DNA of 64,000 nt from Burkholderia plantarii. GTDB lineage: Bacteria; Pseudomonadota; Gammaproteobacteria; Burkholderiales; Burkholderiaceae. Location: NCBI RefSeq assembly GCF_001411805.1, contig NZ_CP007213.1, forward strand, positions 2,666,001 through 2,730,000. Reading direction: 5' to 3'. This document shows, piece by piece, positions 1 to 7,371 of this stretch; the first letter of the stretch is position 1; every line of letters begins with the position of its first letter. The notes beneath the pieces are model-generated. The model made no database searches. It was not told the origin of the DNA and saw only the letters and a list, made by a program, of their open reading frames with translations. A program made the position numbers and the translations under genes.

Positions 1-141
1 GTCTCGACCACGCACACCACCGTGCCGCGCGACAAGCGCGAGGCGGCCGGCATCTTCGACGGCTCGATCCGCCTCTGCGTCGGCATCGAGCACGTCGACG
101 ACGTGATCGCCGACCTGCAGCGCGGGCTCGCCGCCGTCTGA
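1..141 (+). CDS. Cys/Met-metabolism PLP enzyme, C-terminal end only
   Basis: The window opens inside this gene; 46 residues and a TGA stop at 139-141 are visible. The tail (SIRLCVGIEHVDDVIADL, then QRGLAAV) is the classic end of the cystathionine gamma-synthase / O-acetylhomoserine sulfhydrylase family, in which a fold-type I PLP enzyme does gamma-replacement on activated homoserine. The catalytic lysine and substrate pocket lie outside the window, so the exact activity cannot be told. It is 28 bases upstream of the desaturase on the same strand and probably belongs to the same operon. A MetA-type homoserine acetyltransferase at 4423 would supply its likely substrate. It could be a separate sulfhydrylase-like protein or the C-terminal domain of a larger two-domain protein such as RtxA of rhizobitoxine producers. 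Confidence 0.8.
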   Translation, partial: VSTTHTTVPRDKREAAGIFDGSIRLCVGIEHVDDVIADLQRGLAAV

Positions 142-169
142 CGCCCCACCCGCCAAGGAACCCTCGACC

Positions 170-1249
170 ATGAACACCTCCCGGAACTGGCCGCTGCGCA
201 ACCGGCGCTTCGACACCTTCCCGTTCTCGCGCGACATCACGCGCGAGCTGGCCGAACTGCGGCCCGACAACCTCACCGGCGCGCTCTACGTGCTGAAGGA
301 CTACCTGGTCATGCTGGCCTGCGCGTTCGCCACGGTGCATCTGTCGTGGTGGCTCTATCCGCTCGCCGTGCTGATCATCGGCGCGCACCAGCGCGGGCTG
401 ACCACCGTCTCGCACGACGCCGCGCACCGCATCCTCGCGCGCAACACGCGCTGGAACCACTTCCTCGGCATCACGTTCGCGGCCTATCCGCTGTTCCAGC
501 GCCACTGGGCCTACCGCGTCTCGCACGTCCACCTGCACCATCCGCATCTGGGCGACCCCGAGAAGGATCCCGACCTGAAGTTCTTCCTCTCGTCGGGCGT
601 CTACCAGGTGCGCGAGCCGCGCGAGTACGCCGCCGCGATCGTCTGGAAGGCGATCCTCGGCGGCGCCACGCTGCGCTACCTGAAGTACCTCTGGCACAAC
701 CGCTTCCTGATCGCCGATCGCGACAACAAGGAGATCGACCGGCGCGGCGCGGTGATCGACACCTACGGCTTCGTGGCGTTCTGGGTGGTGGTGATCGCCG
801 GCTTCGCGGCGGCCCACGCGCTGCACCTGCTGCTGCTGTTCTGGATCGTGCCTTACCTCACCACCTTCCAGATCCTCGGCTGGTTCATCGAGATCGCCGA
901 GCATTCGCCGATGTGCGAGACCGAGGTCGACAACGTCCATCTCACGCGCAACCGCAAGGGCAACCTGATCGAGCGGCTGCTGGTGGGTGTCAATCTCGAC
1001 GAATACCACCTCGAGCATCACCTCTCGCCGGGCGTGCCGTTCTGGCTGCTCAGGCGCGCGCAGCAGATCCGCCTGCGCGACCCCGACTACGCGAAGCTCG
1101 CCGCGTCGTGGGGCGGCCTGTTCGTGCGCGGCCCGCAGGGGCAGCCGAGCGTGATCGGCCAGCTGCTCGAACGCAACCGCCGCCTCTACGAGGCACGACA
1201 GGCCGGCCAGAGCGCCGCCGCGCCGCACGCCGCGCGGGAGCCGCAATGA
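170..1249 (+). CDS. membrane fatty-acid-desaturase-family enzyme, possible RtxC-type desaturase
   Basis: A 359-residue integral membrane di-iron desaturase/hydroxylase. The three histidine boxes are visible: HDAAH (residues 82-86), HVHLHH (119-124) and HLEHH (280-284), with hydrophobic segments near 45-75 and 200-240. The start follows a purine-rich AAGGAA site. The stop overlaps the next start (ATGA at 1246-1249), which indicates translational coupling. Family members introduce double bonds or hydroxyls in lipids, but dihydrorhizobitoxine desaturase RtxC belongs to this family and acts on an amino acid. The neighbours here (Cys/Met PLP enzyme, homoserine acetyltransferase, amidotransferase and glutamine-synthetase-like proteins) fit an amino-acid substrate better than a lipid. 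The family is certain; the substrate is inferred. Confidence 0.9.
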   Translation: MNTSRNWPLRNRRFDTFPFSRDITRELAELRPDNLTGALYVLKDYLVMLACAFATVHLSWWLYPLAVLIIGAHQRGLTTVSHDAAHRILARNTRWNHFLGITFAAYPLFQRHWAYRVSHVHLHHPHLGDPEKDPDLKFFLSSGVYQVREPREYAAAIVWKAILGGATLRYLKYLWHNRFLIADRDNKEIDRRGAVIDTYGFVAFWVVVIAGFAAAHALHLLLLFWIVPYLTTFQILGWFIEIAEHSPMCETEVDNVHLTRNRKGNLIERLLVGVNLDEYHLEHHLSPGVPFWLLRRAQQIRLRDPDYAKLAASWGGLFVRGPQGQPSVIGQLLERNRRLYEARQAGQSAAAPHAAREPQ

Positions 1250-2067
1250 CCGCGCCGCGCGCCGCGGGCCGCGCGGTGGTGGGCGTCACCGCGAACCGGC
1301 TGCTCGACGACGGCGTCCACCGCGAATGGCTGCGGCGGCGCTATCTGGAGGCGCTGGACCGTCACGCCGGCGTCGAGTGCGTGATCCTGCCGACGATCGA
1401 CGGCGAGCTGCCGTGGGAGGCGACGCTCGCGAAGTTCCGCGAGGTGGTGCTGCGCCTCGACGGCCTGGTGCTGACCGGCGACGAATCGAATCTCGATCCG
1501 GCGATCTTCGACGAGAGCCGGCGGGCCTGGCCGCGCGCGGCCGACGACGTGATCCCGGGCTGCCGCGACCGCCCGCGCGACCGGCTCTCGCTGGCCGCGC
1601 TGAGCGCCGCCACCGCGCTCGGCCTGCCGGTGCTCGGCATCTGCCGCGGCCTGCAGGAGATGAACGTGTACCGCCACGGCACGCTGCACGACGACCTCGC
1701 CGAAGTGAGCCGGGCCGTGGTCCACAGCGAGAACGCGACGCTGCCGCGCGACCAGCAATACCTGCCGGTCCATGCGGCGCGCGTCGTGCCGGGCGGCCTG
1801 CTCGCGTCGATCGTCGGCACCGGCGAGCTGCGCGTGAACTCGCTGCACAACCAGGGCATCGCCGAGCCGGCGCCCGGCATCCGCGTGGAAGCGCGCGCCG
1901 AGGACGGCGTGATCGAGGCGCTGTCGTACCCGGACCCGGACCCGGCCGCGTTCCAGTTCGCCGTGCAATGGCATCCGGAATGGCATGCGGCCAGCGACGC
2001 CACCAGCCAGCGGCTGTTCGCGGCGTTCGGCCGGGCCTGCGACGCCTACCGGCGGCGGCACCGCTGA
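1246..2067 (+). CDS. class I glutamine-amidotransferase-like gamma-glutamyl hydrolase (PuuD/C26 type)
   Basis: 273 residues. The nucleophile elbow GICRGLQ carries Cys133, and QWHPEW carries His243 and Glu245, completing the Cys-His-Glu triad of peptidase C26 / PuuD-type gamma-glutamyl hydrolases. The length fits free-standing members (about 250 residues) that hydrolyse gamma-glutamyl amides rather than feed ammonia to a synthase. The ATG overlaps the desaturase stop. A glutamine-synthetase-like ligase is encoded at 5387, so the two may add and later remove a gamma-glutamyl group, as PuuA and PuuD do in putrescine breakdown. An open frame continues upstream, but the ATG at 1246 gives the family's normal N-terminus. 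The triad is read directly; the substrate is unknown. Confidence 0.88.
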   Translation: MTAPRAAGRAVVGVTANRLLDDGVHREWLRRRYLEALDRHAGVECVILPTIDGELPWEATLAKFREVVLRLDGLVLTGDESNLDPAIFDESRRAWPRAADDVIPGCRDRPRDRLSLAALSAATALGLPVLGICRGLQEMNVYRHGTLHDDLAEVSRAVVHSENATLPRDQQYLPVHAARVVPGGLLASIVGTGELRVNSLHNQGIAEPAPGIRVEARAEDGVIEALSYPDPDPAAFQFAVQWHPEWHAASDATSQRLFAAFGRACDAYRRRHR

Positions 2068-2127
2068 ACGCCCGCGCCCTGCCTTCATGCCGACTGACGG
2101 ATCACCGGATCACTTGTGGCGGACTCC

Positions 2128-2730
2128 ATGGATTTTCACTTGCTGGCGTTGTTCTCGGTGGCATTCTTCTCGGCCGTTGCCGTGCCCGGCCCGAACGTCG
2201 CGTTCGCGGTCGCGCAGGCGATCCGGCACGGCATCCGCACGGCGATCCCGGGCGCGTTCGGCTTCGGCCTCGCCACCGCCGTCCACGCCATCGTGGTGCT
2301 GTCGGGCGTCGGCTTCGTGATCCACGCGCATCCGTGGATCCTCGTCTACCTGCGCTGGGTCGGCGCGATCTATCTCGCCTGGCTCGCGTTCGGCGCGTTC
2401 TTCGCGAAGGCCGGGCGCGCCGAGGCGCAGGCCGGCAGCGCGAGCCCGCGCAAGATGTTCACCGATTCGCTGCTGGTCTCGCTGACCAATCCGAAGGGCT
2501 GGCTCGCGAGCCTGCTCACCTATCCGAGCTTCATCAGCCCGAACGCGTCGTACTCGCGGCAGGCGCTGGCGCTCGGCGTCGCGGCCGTGATCATCTCGCT
2601 GTCGATCTACGGCGGCTACATGTTCCTCGCGCACAAGGCGCGCACGGCCTTCGACAACAAGGCGGCGCTGAACCGCATCACCGGCGTGATCTACGCGCTG
2701 GTCGCGCTGGGGCTGGTGCTGCTGCCCTAG
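2128..2730 (+). CDS. LysE/RhtB-family amino-acid exporter
   Basis: 200 residues, strongly hydrophobic, about six membrane segments. The family signature VPGPN lies near the end of the first helix (AVAVPGPNVAFAVAQAIRHG), followed by the usual glycine-rich second segment. LysE/RhtB proteins are inner-membrane exporters of amino acids such as lysine, homoserine and threonine. The ATG at 2128 follows a GGCGGA stretch and gives a normal N-terminus; a GTG at 2116 would add four residues. It sits inside the putative amino-acid biosynthetic cluster and would be the natural exit route, or self-protection, for its product. Substrate inferred from context. Confidence 0.88.
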   Translation: MDFHLLALFSVAFFSAVAVPGPNVAFAVAQAIRHGIRTAIPGAFGFGLATAVHAIVVLSGVGFVIHAHPWILVYLRWVGAIYLAWLAFGAFFAKAGRAEAQAGSASPRKMFTDSLLVSLTNPKGWLASLLTYPSFISPNASYSRQALALGVAAVIISLSIYGGYMFLAHKARTAFDNKAALNRITGVIYALVALGLVLLP

Positions 2731-2789
2731 ACGCCGCGCCGGCTCCCGCTCACCCATCCCACGGCCATTCAATCCACGGAACCCACCCC

Positions 2790-4340
2790 ATGAGCAATCT
2801 GGTCTTCGACTACGTCATCGTCGGCGGCGGCAGCGCGGGCGCGATCATCGCGCGGCGCCTGGCCGACGCGAACATCGGCACGGTGCTGCTGGTCGAGGCG
2901 GGCCGGCCCGACGAGGGCGTGCCCGCGATGATGGACATCTCGCGCCTGTTCGAACTCGACGCCAGCACCGACTGGGGTTTCCTCGCGAGCCCCACGCGTG
3001 CCACCAGCCGCCGGCTCACCTACTCGCGCGCGCGGATGCTGGGCGGCTGCGGCAACCACAACGACTGCGCCTACCTGGTGCCGCCGGCCGAGGATTTCGA
3101 CAGCTGGCGCGAGCTCGGCGCCGCGGGCTGGTCGGGCGCGGACGTAGCGCCTTATTTCGAGCGGCTGCGCGAACGCGTGACGGTCGAGCCGCGCCCCGAG
3201 CAGCACCCCGTCTCGCGCGCGTTCCTTGCCGGCGGCGTCGAGCTGGGCCTGCCGAAGGTCGATTTCAGCCGCGGCGTCGAGCCCGGCATCGGCATGCTGA
3301 CGCTGAACGCGCGCGGGCGCCTGCGCAGCTCGTCGTCGGTCGCCTACCTGCATCCGCTCGACGCGCTGCCGCCCAACCTGACGATCTTCACCGACACGCT
3401 GGTGAGCCGCCTCGAGTTCCACGATCGCGTGGCCACCGCCTGCCTGACGAGCCGCGGGCGCATCGCCGCGCGTCGCGAGATCATCGTCAGCGCGGGCAGC
3501 ATCCAGTCGCCGCAGCTGCTGCTGACCTCGGGCATCGGCGCGGCCGACGAACTTCGCGCGCTCGGCATCGGCGTGATCCACGACAGCCCCGGGGTGGGCC
3601 GCCACCTGATCGACCATTACTCGGTGCCGGTGGTGTTCGAGACGGCCGAGCCGGTGGCCGACTGGGACGTCACGCCCTACGAGGCGATCGCCATGCTGAC
3701 CACCCGCGCGGGCGCGAGCGCGGCCGAGAGCCAGGTGCAACTCGGCCTGACCTCGGGCTGGGTCAACGGCCGCTTCGGCGACGAATACGATCCGGCCGCC
3801 CCGAAGCAGCGCTCGGTGATCGCGCTCGAACCGAACGTCGCGCGCAGCCGCAGCGAGGGTAGCGTGCGGATCAGCTCGCCCGACATCGGCGTGGCACCCG
3901 TCATCGATCTGAACTACCTGTCCGACCCCGACGGCTACGACGAATCGGTGCTGCTCGAAAGCGTGCGGTTCTGCCGCCGGCTCGGCCAGACCGCGAGCTT
4001 CGGCGGGCTGCTGCGGCGCGAGCTGTCGCCGGGGCCGGACGTAGCCGACGAGGCCGCGCTGCGCGCCTACATCCGCGAGCACTGCCAGACCTACTACCAC
4101 GCCTCGGGCACCTGCCGCGCCGGCGCCGCGAGCGATCCGCTCGCGGTGCTCACGCCCGACCTCAAGGTCAAGGGCGTGACGGGCCTGCGCGTCTGCGATG
4201 CGTCCGTGTTCCCGGCGATGGTGTCGGTCAACATCAACGCGACCGTGATGATGGTCGGCGAGAAGGCGGCGGACCTGATCATCACCGAGGCGAGGGCCGG
4301 CGCGTTCGCCGGCCACGGCGGCGAGGCCGCCACCCACTGA
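2790..4340 (+). CDS. GMC-family FAD-dependent oxidoreductase
   Basis: 516 residues. The N-terminus carries the Rossmann motif VIVGGGSAGAIIARRLADA. The family's second signature appears as LGGCGNHNDCAYLVPPAEDF (about 90-110), where the usual GGS is GGC. The C-terminus has the catalytic-histidine region YYHASGTCRAG and the closing FAD motif VSVNINATVMMVGEKAADLI. GMC enzymes (choline dehydrogenase, alcohol and sugar oxidases) oxidise alcohols with FAD. An upstream frame stays open, but the ATG at 2790 fits the Rossmann fold exactly. It lies 59 bases after the LysE gene on the same strand. Its role is not obvious; oxidation of an alcohol intermediate of the cluster product is a guess. Confidence 0.9.
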   Translation: MSNLVFDYVIVGGGSAGAIIARRLADANIGTVLLVEAGRPDEGVPAMMDISRLFELDASTDWGFLASPTRATSRRLTYSRARMLGGCGNHNDCAYLVPPAEDFDSWRELGAAGWSGADVAPYFERLRERVTVEPRPEQHPVSRAFLAGGVELGLPKVDFSRGVEPGIGMLTLNARGRLRSSSSVAYLHPLDALPPNLTIFTDTLVSRLEFHDRVATACLTSRGRIAARREIIVSAGSIQSPQLLLTSGIGAADELRALGIGVIHDSPGVGRHLIDHYSVPVVFETAEPVADWDVTPYEAIAMLTTRAGASAAESQVQLGLTSGWVNGRFGDEYDPAAPKQRSVIALEPNVARSRSEGSVRISSPDIGVAPVIDLNYLSDPDGYDESVLLESVRFCRRLGQTASFGGLLRRELSPGPDVADEAALRAYIREHCQTYYHASGTCRAGAASDPLAVLTPDLKVKGVTGLRVCDASVFPAMVSVNINATVMMVGEKAADLIITEARAGAFAGHGGEAATH

Positions 4341-4422
4341 CGCGGTGCCGCCGCGCGCCGGCGGCGCCACGCATCGCGGCGCCGCCGGCGCAGGCGTGAT
4401 TCACAACGGAGGCTGCAAGCCC

Positions 4423-5346
4423 ATGCCGATCAAGATTCCCAAAGGCCTGCCGGCGGTGCCGGCGCTGGCGATGGAAGGCGTCATGGTGGTGGACGACGAG
4501 AGCCCGGTCGGCCGCTACCACCGGCCGCTGCGCGTCGGCCTGCTGAACCTGATGCCGAACAAGCTCGACACCGAGCTGCAGATCGCGCGCCTGCTCGGCG
4601 CCACGCCGCTGCAGGTCGAGCTGACGCTGGTGAAGATCACCAACCATGCGCCGAAGCACACGCCGGTCGATCACCTCGTGTCGTTCTATCACGACTGGAT
4701 GGACGTGAAGGGGCAGAAGTTCGACGGCTTCGTGATCACCGGCGCGCCGGTCGAGACGATTCCGTTCGAGGACGTCAGCTACTGGGACGAACTCGTCAGC
4801 ATCTTCGCGTGGACCCAGACCCACGTCCACCACAGCCTGAACATCTGCTGGGGCGCGCAGGCGGCCATGCATCACTTCCACGGCATGCCGAAGCACGTGC
4901 TGCGCGAGAAGGCGTTCGGCGTGTTCCGGCATCGCAGCCTCAAGCAGGATTCGCCGTACCTGAAGGGCTTCGCCGACGATTTCGCGATCCCCGTGTCGCG
5001 CTGGACCGAGATGCGCGACACCGACATTCCGCCCGACAGCGGCGTGTCGGTGCTGATCGATTCGCCCGACACCGGCCTGTGCCTGCTCGACGATCCGCGC
5101 CACCACGCGCTGCACATCTTCAACCATATCGAGTACGACTCGCACACGCTGGCCGACGAATACTTCCGCGACCGCGCGCTGGGCCGCGCGATCGGCCTGC
5201 CGCGCCACTACTTCCCCGACGACAGCGAGACGCTGCCGCCGCGCAACCAGTGGCGCAGCCACGCGCACCTGCTGTTCGGCAACTGGATCGGCCAGATCTT
5301 CCAGACCACGCCGGCCGACCCGAGCCGCATCGGCCTGGACCGCTGA
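4423..5346 (+). CDS. metA: homoserine O-acetyltransferase, MetA family
   Basis: 307 residues, the normal MetA length. Cys142 in NICWGAQ is the acyl-carrying cysteine, and the HIEYDSHTLADEYFRD segment holds the conserved Glu. Residue 111, in ITGAPVE, is Glu. In characterised MetA enzymes Glu at this position gives acetyl-CoA specificity and Gly gives succinyl-CoA, so O-acetylhomoserine is the predicted product. The start follows GGAGG at about 10 bases; an upstream in-frame ATG has no comparable site. Burkholderia-type genomes normally make O-acetylhomoserine with the unrelated MetX, so a MetA inside this cluster looks like a dedicated copy feeding the Cys/Met PLP enzyme at the left edge. Confidence 0.9.
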   Translation: MPIKIPKGLPAVPALAMEGVMVVDDESPVGRYHRPLRVGLLNLMPNKLDTELQIARLLGATPLQVELTLVKITNHAPKHTPVDHLVSFYHDWMDVKGQKFDGFVITGAPVETIPFEDVSYWDELVSIFAWTQTHVHHSLNICWGAQAAMHHFHGMPKHVLREKAFGVFRHRSLKQDSPYLKGFADDFAIPVSRWTEMRDTDIPPDSGVSVLIDSPDTGLCLLDDPRHHALHIFNHIEYDSHTLADEYFRDRALGRAIGLPRHYFPDDSETLPPRNQWRSHAHLLFGNWIGQIFQTTPADPSRIGLDR

Positions 5347-5386
5347 GCGCGCGGCACCACTTTCACTCGACCGACGGATACCCGGG

Positions 5387-6745
5387 ATGAGCATGGATTT
5401 CGACGAACTGAAGCGGGCGGTGGCCGCCGGCACCATCGACACGGTGCTCGTCTGCCTGGTGGACATGCAGGGGCGGCTGATGGGCAAGCGCTGCCACGCC
5501 GACTATTTCGTGCGCCACGGCCACGCGGAGACGCACGCCTGCAACTATCTGCTGGCCGACGACATCGAGATGCAGCCGGTGCCCGGCTACGCGAGCGCGA
5601 GCTGGGCCGACGGCTATGGCGACTTTCTGCTCAAGCCCGATCTCGCCACGTTGCGGCGGCTGCCGTGGCTGGAGGCGACGGCGCTGGTGATCTGCGACGT
5701 GTTCGATCCGCACGGCCGGCCGGTCGCGCATTCGCCGCGGCAGATCCTGCAGAAGCAGCTGCGGCGCCTGACCGAGCGCGGCATGCGCGCCGCGTTCGCC
5801 TCCGAGCTGGAGTTCTACCTGTTCGATGAAAGCTACGAGGCGATCGCGCAGCGTCAATACCGCGAGCCGCGCCTGGCCGGCACCTACAACCAGGACTATC
5901 ACCTGCTCTCCACCACGCGCCAGGAAGCGGTGATGCGGCCGATCCGCAACGGCCTGCACGGCGCCGGCGTCGCGGTGGAATGCACCAAGGGCGAAGGCAG
6001 CGCGGGCCAGGGCGAGATCAACGTGCGCTACGCCGATCCGCTCGCGATGGCCGACCAGCACACGCTGATCAAGCACGCCAGCAAGGAGATCGCCGCGCAG
6101 CACGGCAAGGCGATCACGTTCATGGCCAAGTGGCGCTACGAGCTGGCCGGCTCGTCGAGCCACATCCACGCCTCGCTGTGGTCGGCCGACGGGCGCTCGC
6201 TGTTCCATGACGCGCGCGAGCCGCACGGCATGTCGGCGCTGATGCGCCACTACGTGGCCGGCCAGCTCAAGTATTCGCGCGACATCACGCTGCTGCTCGC
6301 GCCGAACGTGAATTCGTACAAGCGCTTCCAGGCCGGTACCTTCGCGCCGACCACGGCCGCCTGGAGCCGCGACAACCGCACGGCCGGCTTCCGCCTGTGC
6401 GGCGAGGGCTCGGATGCCGTGCGGCTGGAATGCCGGATCGGCGGCGCCGACCTCAACCCGTATCTGGCGTTCGCCGGGCTGATCGCGGCCGGCCTCGCCG
6501 GCATCGACGAGCAGCTGCCGCTGCCCGCGCCGTTCGTCGGCGACGCCTATCGCGACGGCGAACTGCCCGAGATCCCGAAGACGCTGCGCGCGGCGGCCGA
6601 GGTCAGCGCGAATTCGACATGGCTGCGCGAGGCGCTGGGCCACGAGGTGGTGGATCACTACGTCCACGCCGCGCGCTGGGAGCAGCTCGAATACGACCGG
6701 CGCGTGACCGACTGGGAGCTGCTGCGCGGCTTCGAGCGCGGCTGA
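5387..6745 (+). CDS. glutamine-synthetase-family gamma-glutamyl ligase
   Basis: 452 residues. Glutamine synthetase landmarks are present in order: a beta-grasp N-terminus with MQGRLMGKR (about 26-34), the metal-binding ASELEFYLF, GEINVRYADPLAMADQHT, the SSSHIHASLW segment, NSYKRF and the RLECRIGGADLNPYLAFAG region. The sequence resembles GlnA-like / PuuA-type ligases that attach glutamate through its gamma-carboxyl to an amine, rather than the ammonia-assimilating housekeeping enzyme. It is the last same-strand gene of the cluster. With the gamma-glutamyl hydrolase at 1246 it could protect and later release an amine. The ribosome site is weak; an ATG two codons further in is possible. Confidence 0.87.
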   Translation: MSMDFDELKRAVAAGTIDTVLVCLVDMQGRLMGKRCHADYFVRHGHAETHACNYLLADDIEMQPVPGYASASWADGYGDFLLKPDLATLRRLPWLEATALVICDVFDPHGRPVAHSPRQILQKQLRRLTERGMRAAFASELEFYLFDESYEAIAQRQYREPRLAGTYNQDYHLLSTTRQEAVMRPIRNGLHGAGVAVECTKGEGSAGQGEINVRYADPLAMADQHTLIKHASKEIAAQHGKAITFMAKWRYELAGSSSHIHASLWSADGRSLFHDAREPHGMSALMRHYVAGQLKYSRDITLLLAPNVNSYKRFQAGTFAPTTAAWSRDNRTAGFRLCGEGSDAVRLECRIGGADLNPYLAFAGLIAAGLAGIDEQLPLPAPFVGDAYRDGELPEIPKTLRAAAEVSANSTWLREALGHEVVDHYVHAARWEQLEYDRRVTDWELLRGFERG

Positions 6746-6821
6746 CGCCGTGCGCCCGCGCGCTCGGCGGCCCGCCCGCCGGGGTGCCCCCGACGATGCC
6801 GGGCCACCCGGCCGCCACCCT

Positions 6822-7049
6822 TCATGCCGGCTCCGCACCGGATGGCGTGCCGGCTTCCCCGCCGTATCGCGCGCCGTCGATGCGGCTCGATACGCTGATG
6901 TTCCCGGCCGGATGCTCGTGGATGATCACGTTGATGATCTTCGGGTCCGAGCCGATCGCGTCATGCGTCACTTCGATGATTTCGCGCAGCAATTGCTCGC
7001 GGCGCTCGCGCGTCAGGCCCTGCTTGATATGGCATTCGATGAAAGGCAT
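6822..7049 (-). CDS. 4-oxalocrotonate tautomerase family protein with Pro1
   Basis: 75 residues beginning MPFIECHIKQGLTRERREQL. Proline directly after the initiator methionine is the catalytic base of the 4-OT superfamily once Met is removed. The length matches 4-OT-type subunits (60-80) that assemble as hexamers. AAGGAAA lies just upstream of the ATG; an open frame extends further but does not fit the family. It is the third gene of a minus-strand set after an MmgE/PrpD protein and another tautomerase, 38 bases from the latter. The family catalyses keto-enol tautomerisation or related hydrolytic dehalogenation and decarboxylation; the substrate is unknown. Confidence 0.88.
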   Translation of the reverse strand: MPFIECHIKQGLTRERREQLLREIIEVTHDAIGSDPKIINVIIHEHPAGNISVSSRIDGARYGGEAGTPSGAEPA

Positions 7050-7087
7050 GGTCGGATTTCCTTGAATGATGGCGCCGGCATCAAGCT

Positions 7088-7318
7088 TCATTCGAGCCGT
7101 TCGAGCAGCGCGCGATCGTTGCCCGCGCCTTCGACGTAATCGGGCAGATGCTCGCCGTGTTCGACGAAATTGATGCCGCGGCCTTCGCGGATCACCAGAA
7201 AGATATCGTTGCGGGTTTCGCCGGTTGCCGCGCTGACCGCGCGCATCAACCCCTGCGCGAGCTTGCGTTTCTGCTCGTCGGTGCGGCCGGTGCGCATGTC
7301 GCACGAGATGAGGGCCAT
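7088..7318 (-). CDS. tautomerase-family subunit lacking Pro1
   Basis: 76 residues, start ATG preceded by AGGAGAC. The sequence begins MALISCDMRTGRTDEQKRKL and continues with GETRNDIFLVIREG, the typical beta-alpha-beta layout of a small tautomerase. The residue after Met is Ala, not the Pro1 that acts as general base throughout the family. Arg residues at 9 and 39-40 regions are kept. It lies between the MmgE/PrpD gene and a Pro1-bearing paralogue, so a hetero-oligomer with one catalytic and one non-catalytic subunit type, comparable in principle to the alpha/beta pair of trans-3-chloroacrylate dehalogenase, is possible. That assembly is inference. Confidence 0.8.
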   Translation of the reverse strand: MALISCDMRTGRTDEQKRKLAQGLMRAVSAATGETRNDIFLVIREGRGINFVEHGEHLPDYVEGAGNDRALLERLE

Positions 7319-7371
7319 GATCGTCTCCTGACTGGTTTGCAATCCTGATGAATGAACGACGCCCGACGGCG

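Noticed and set aside
4345..4422. An earlier ATG for the homoserine acetyltransferase
   Set aside because: The extra 26 residues are Gly/Ala/Arg-rich and unlike the family, while the ATG at 4423 has GGAGG and gives the standard residue numbering.
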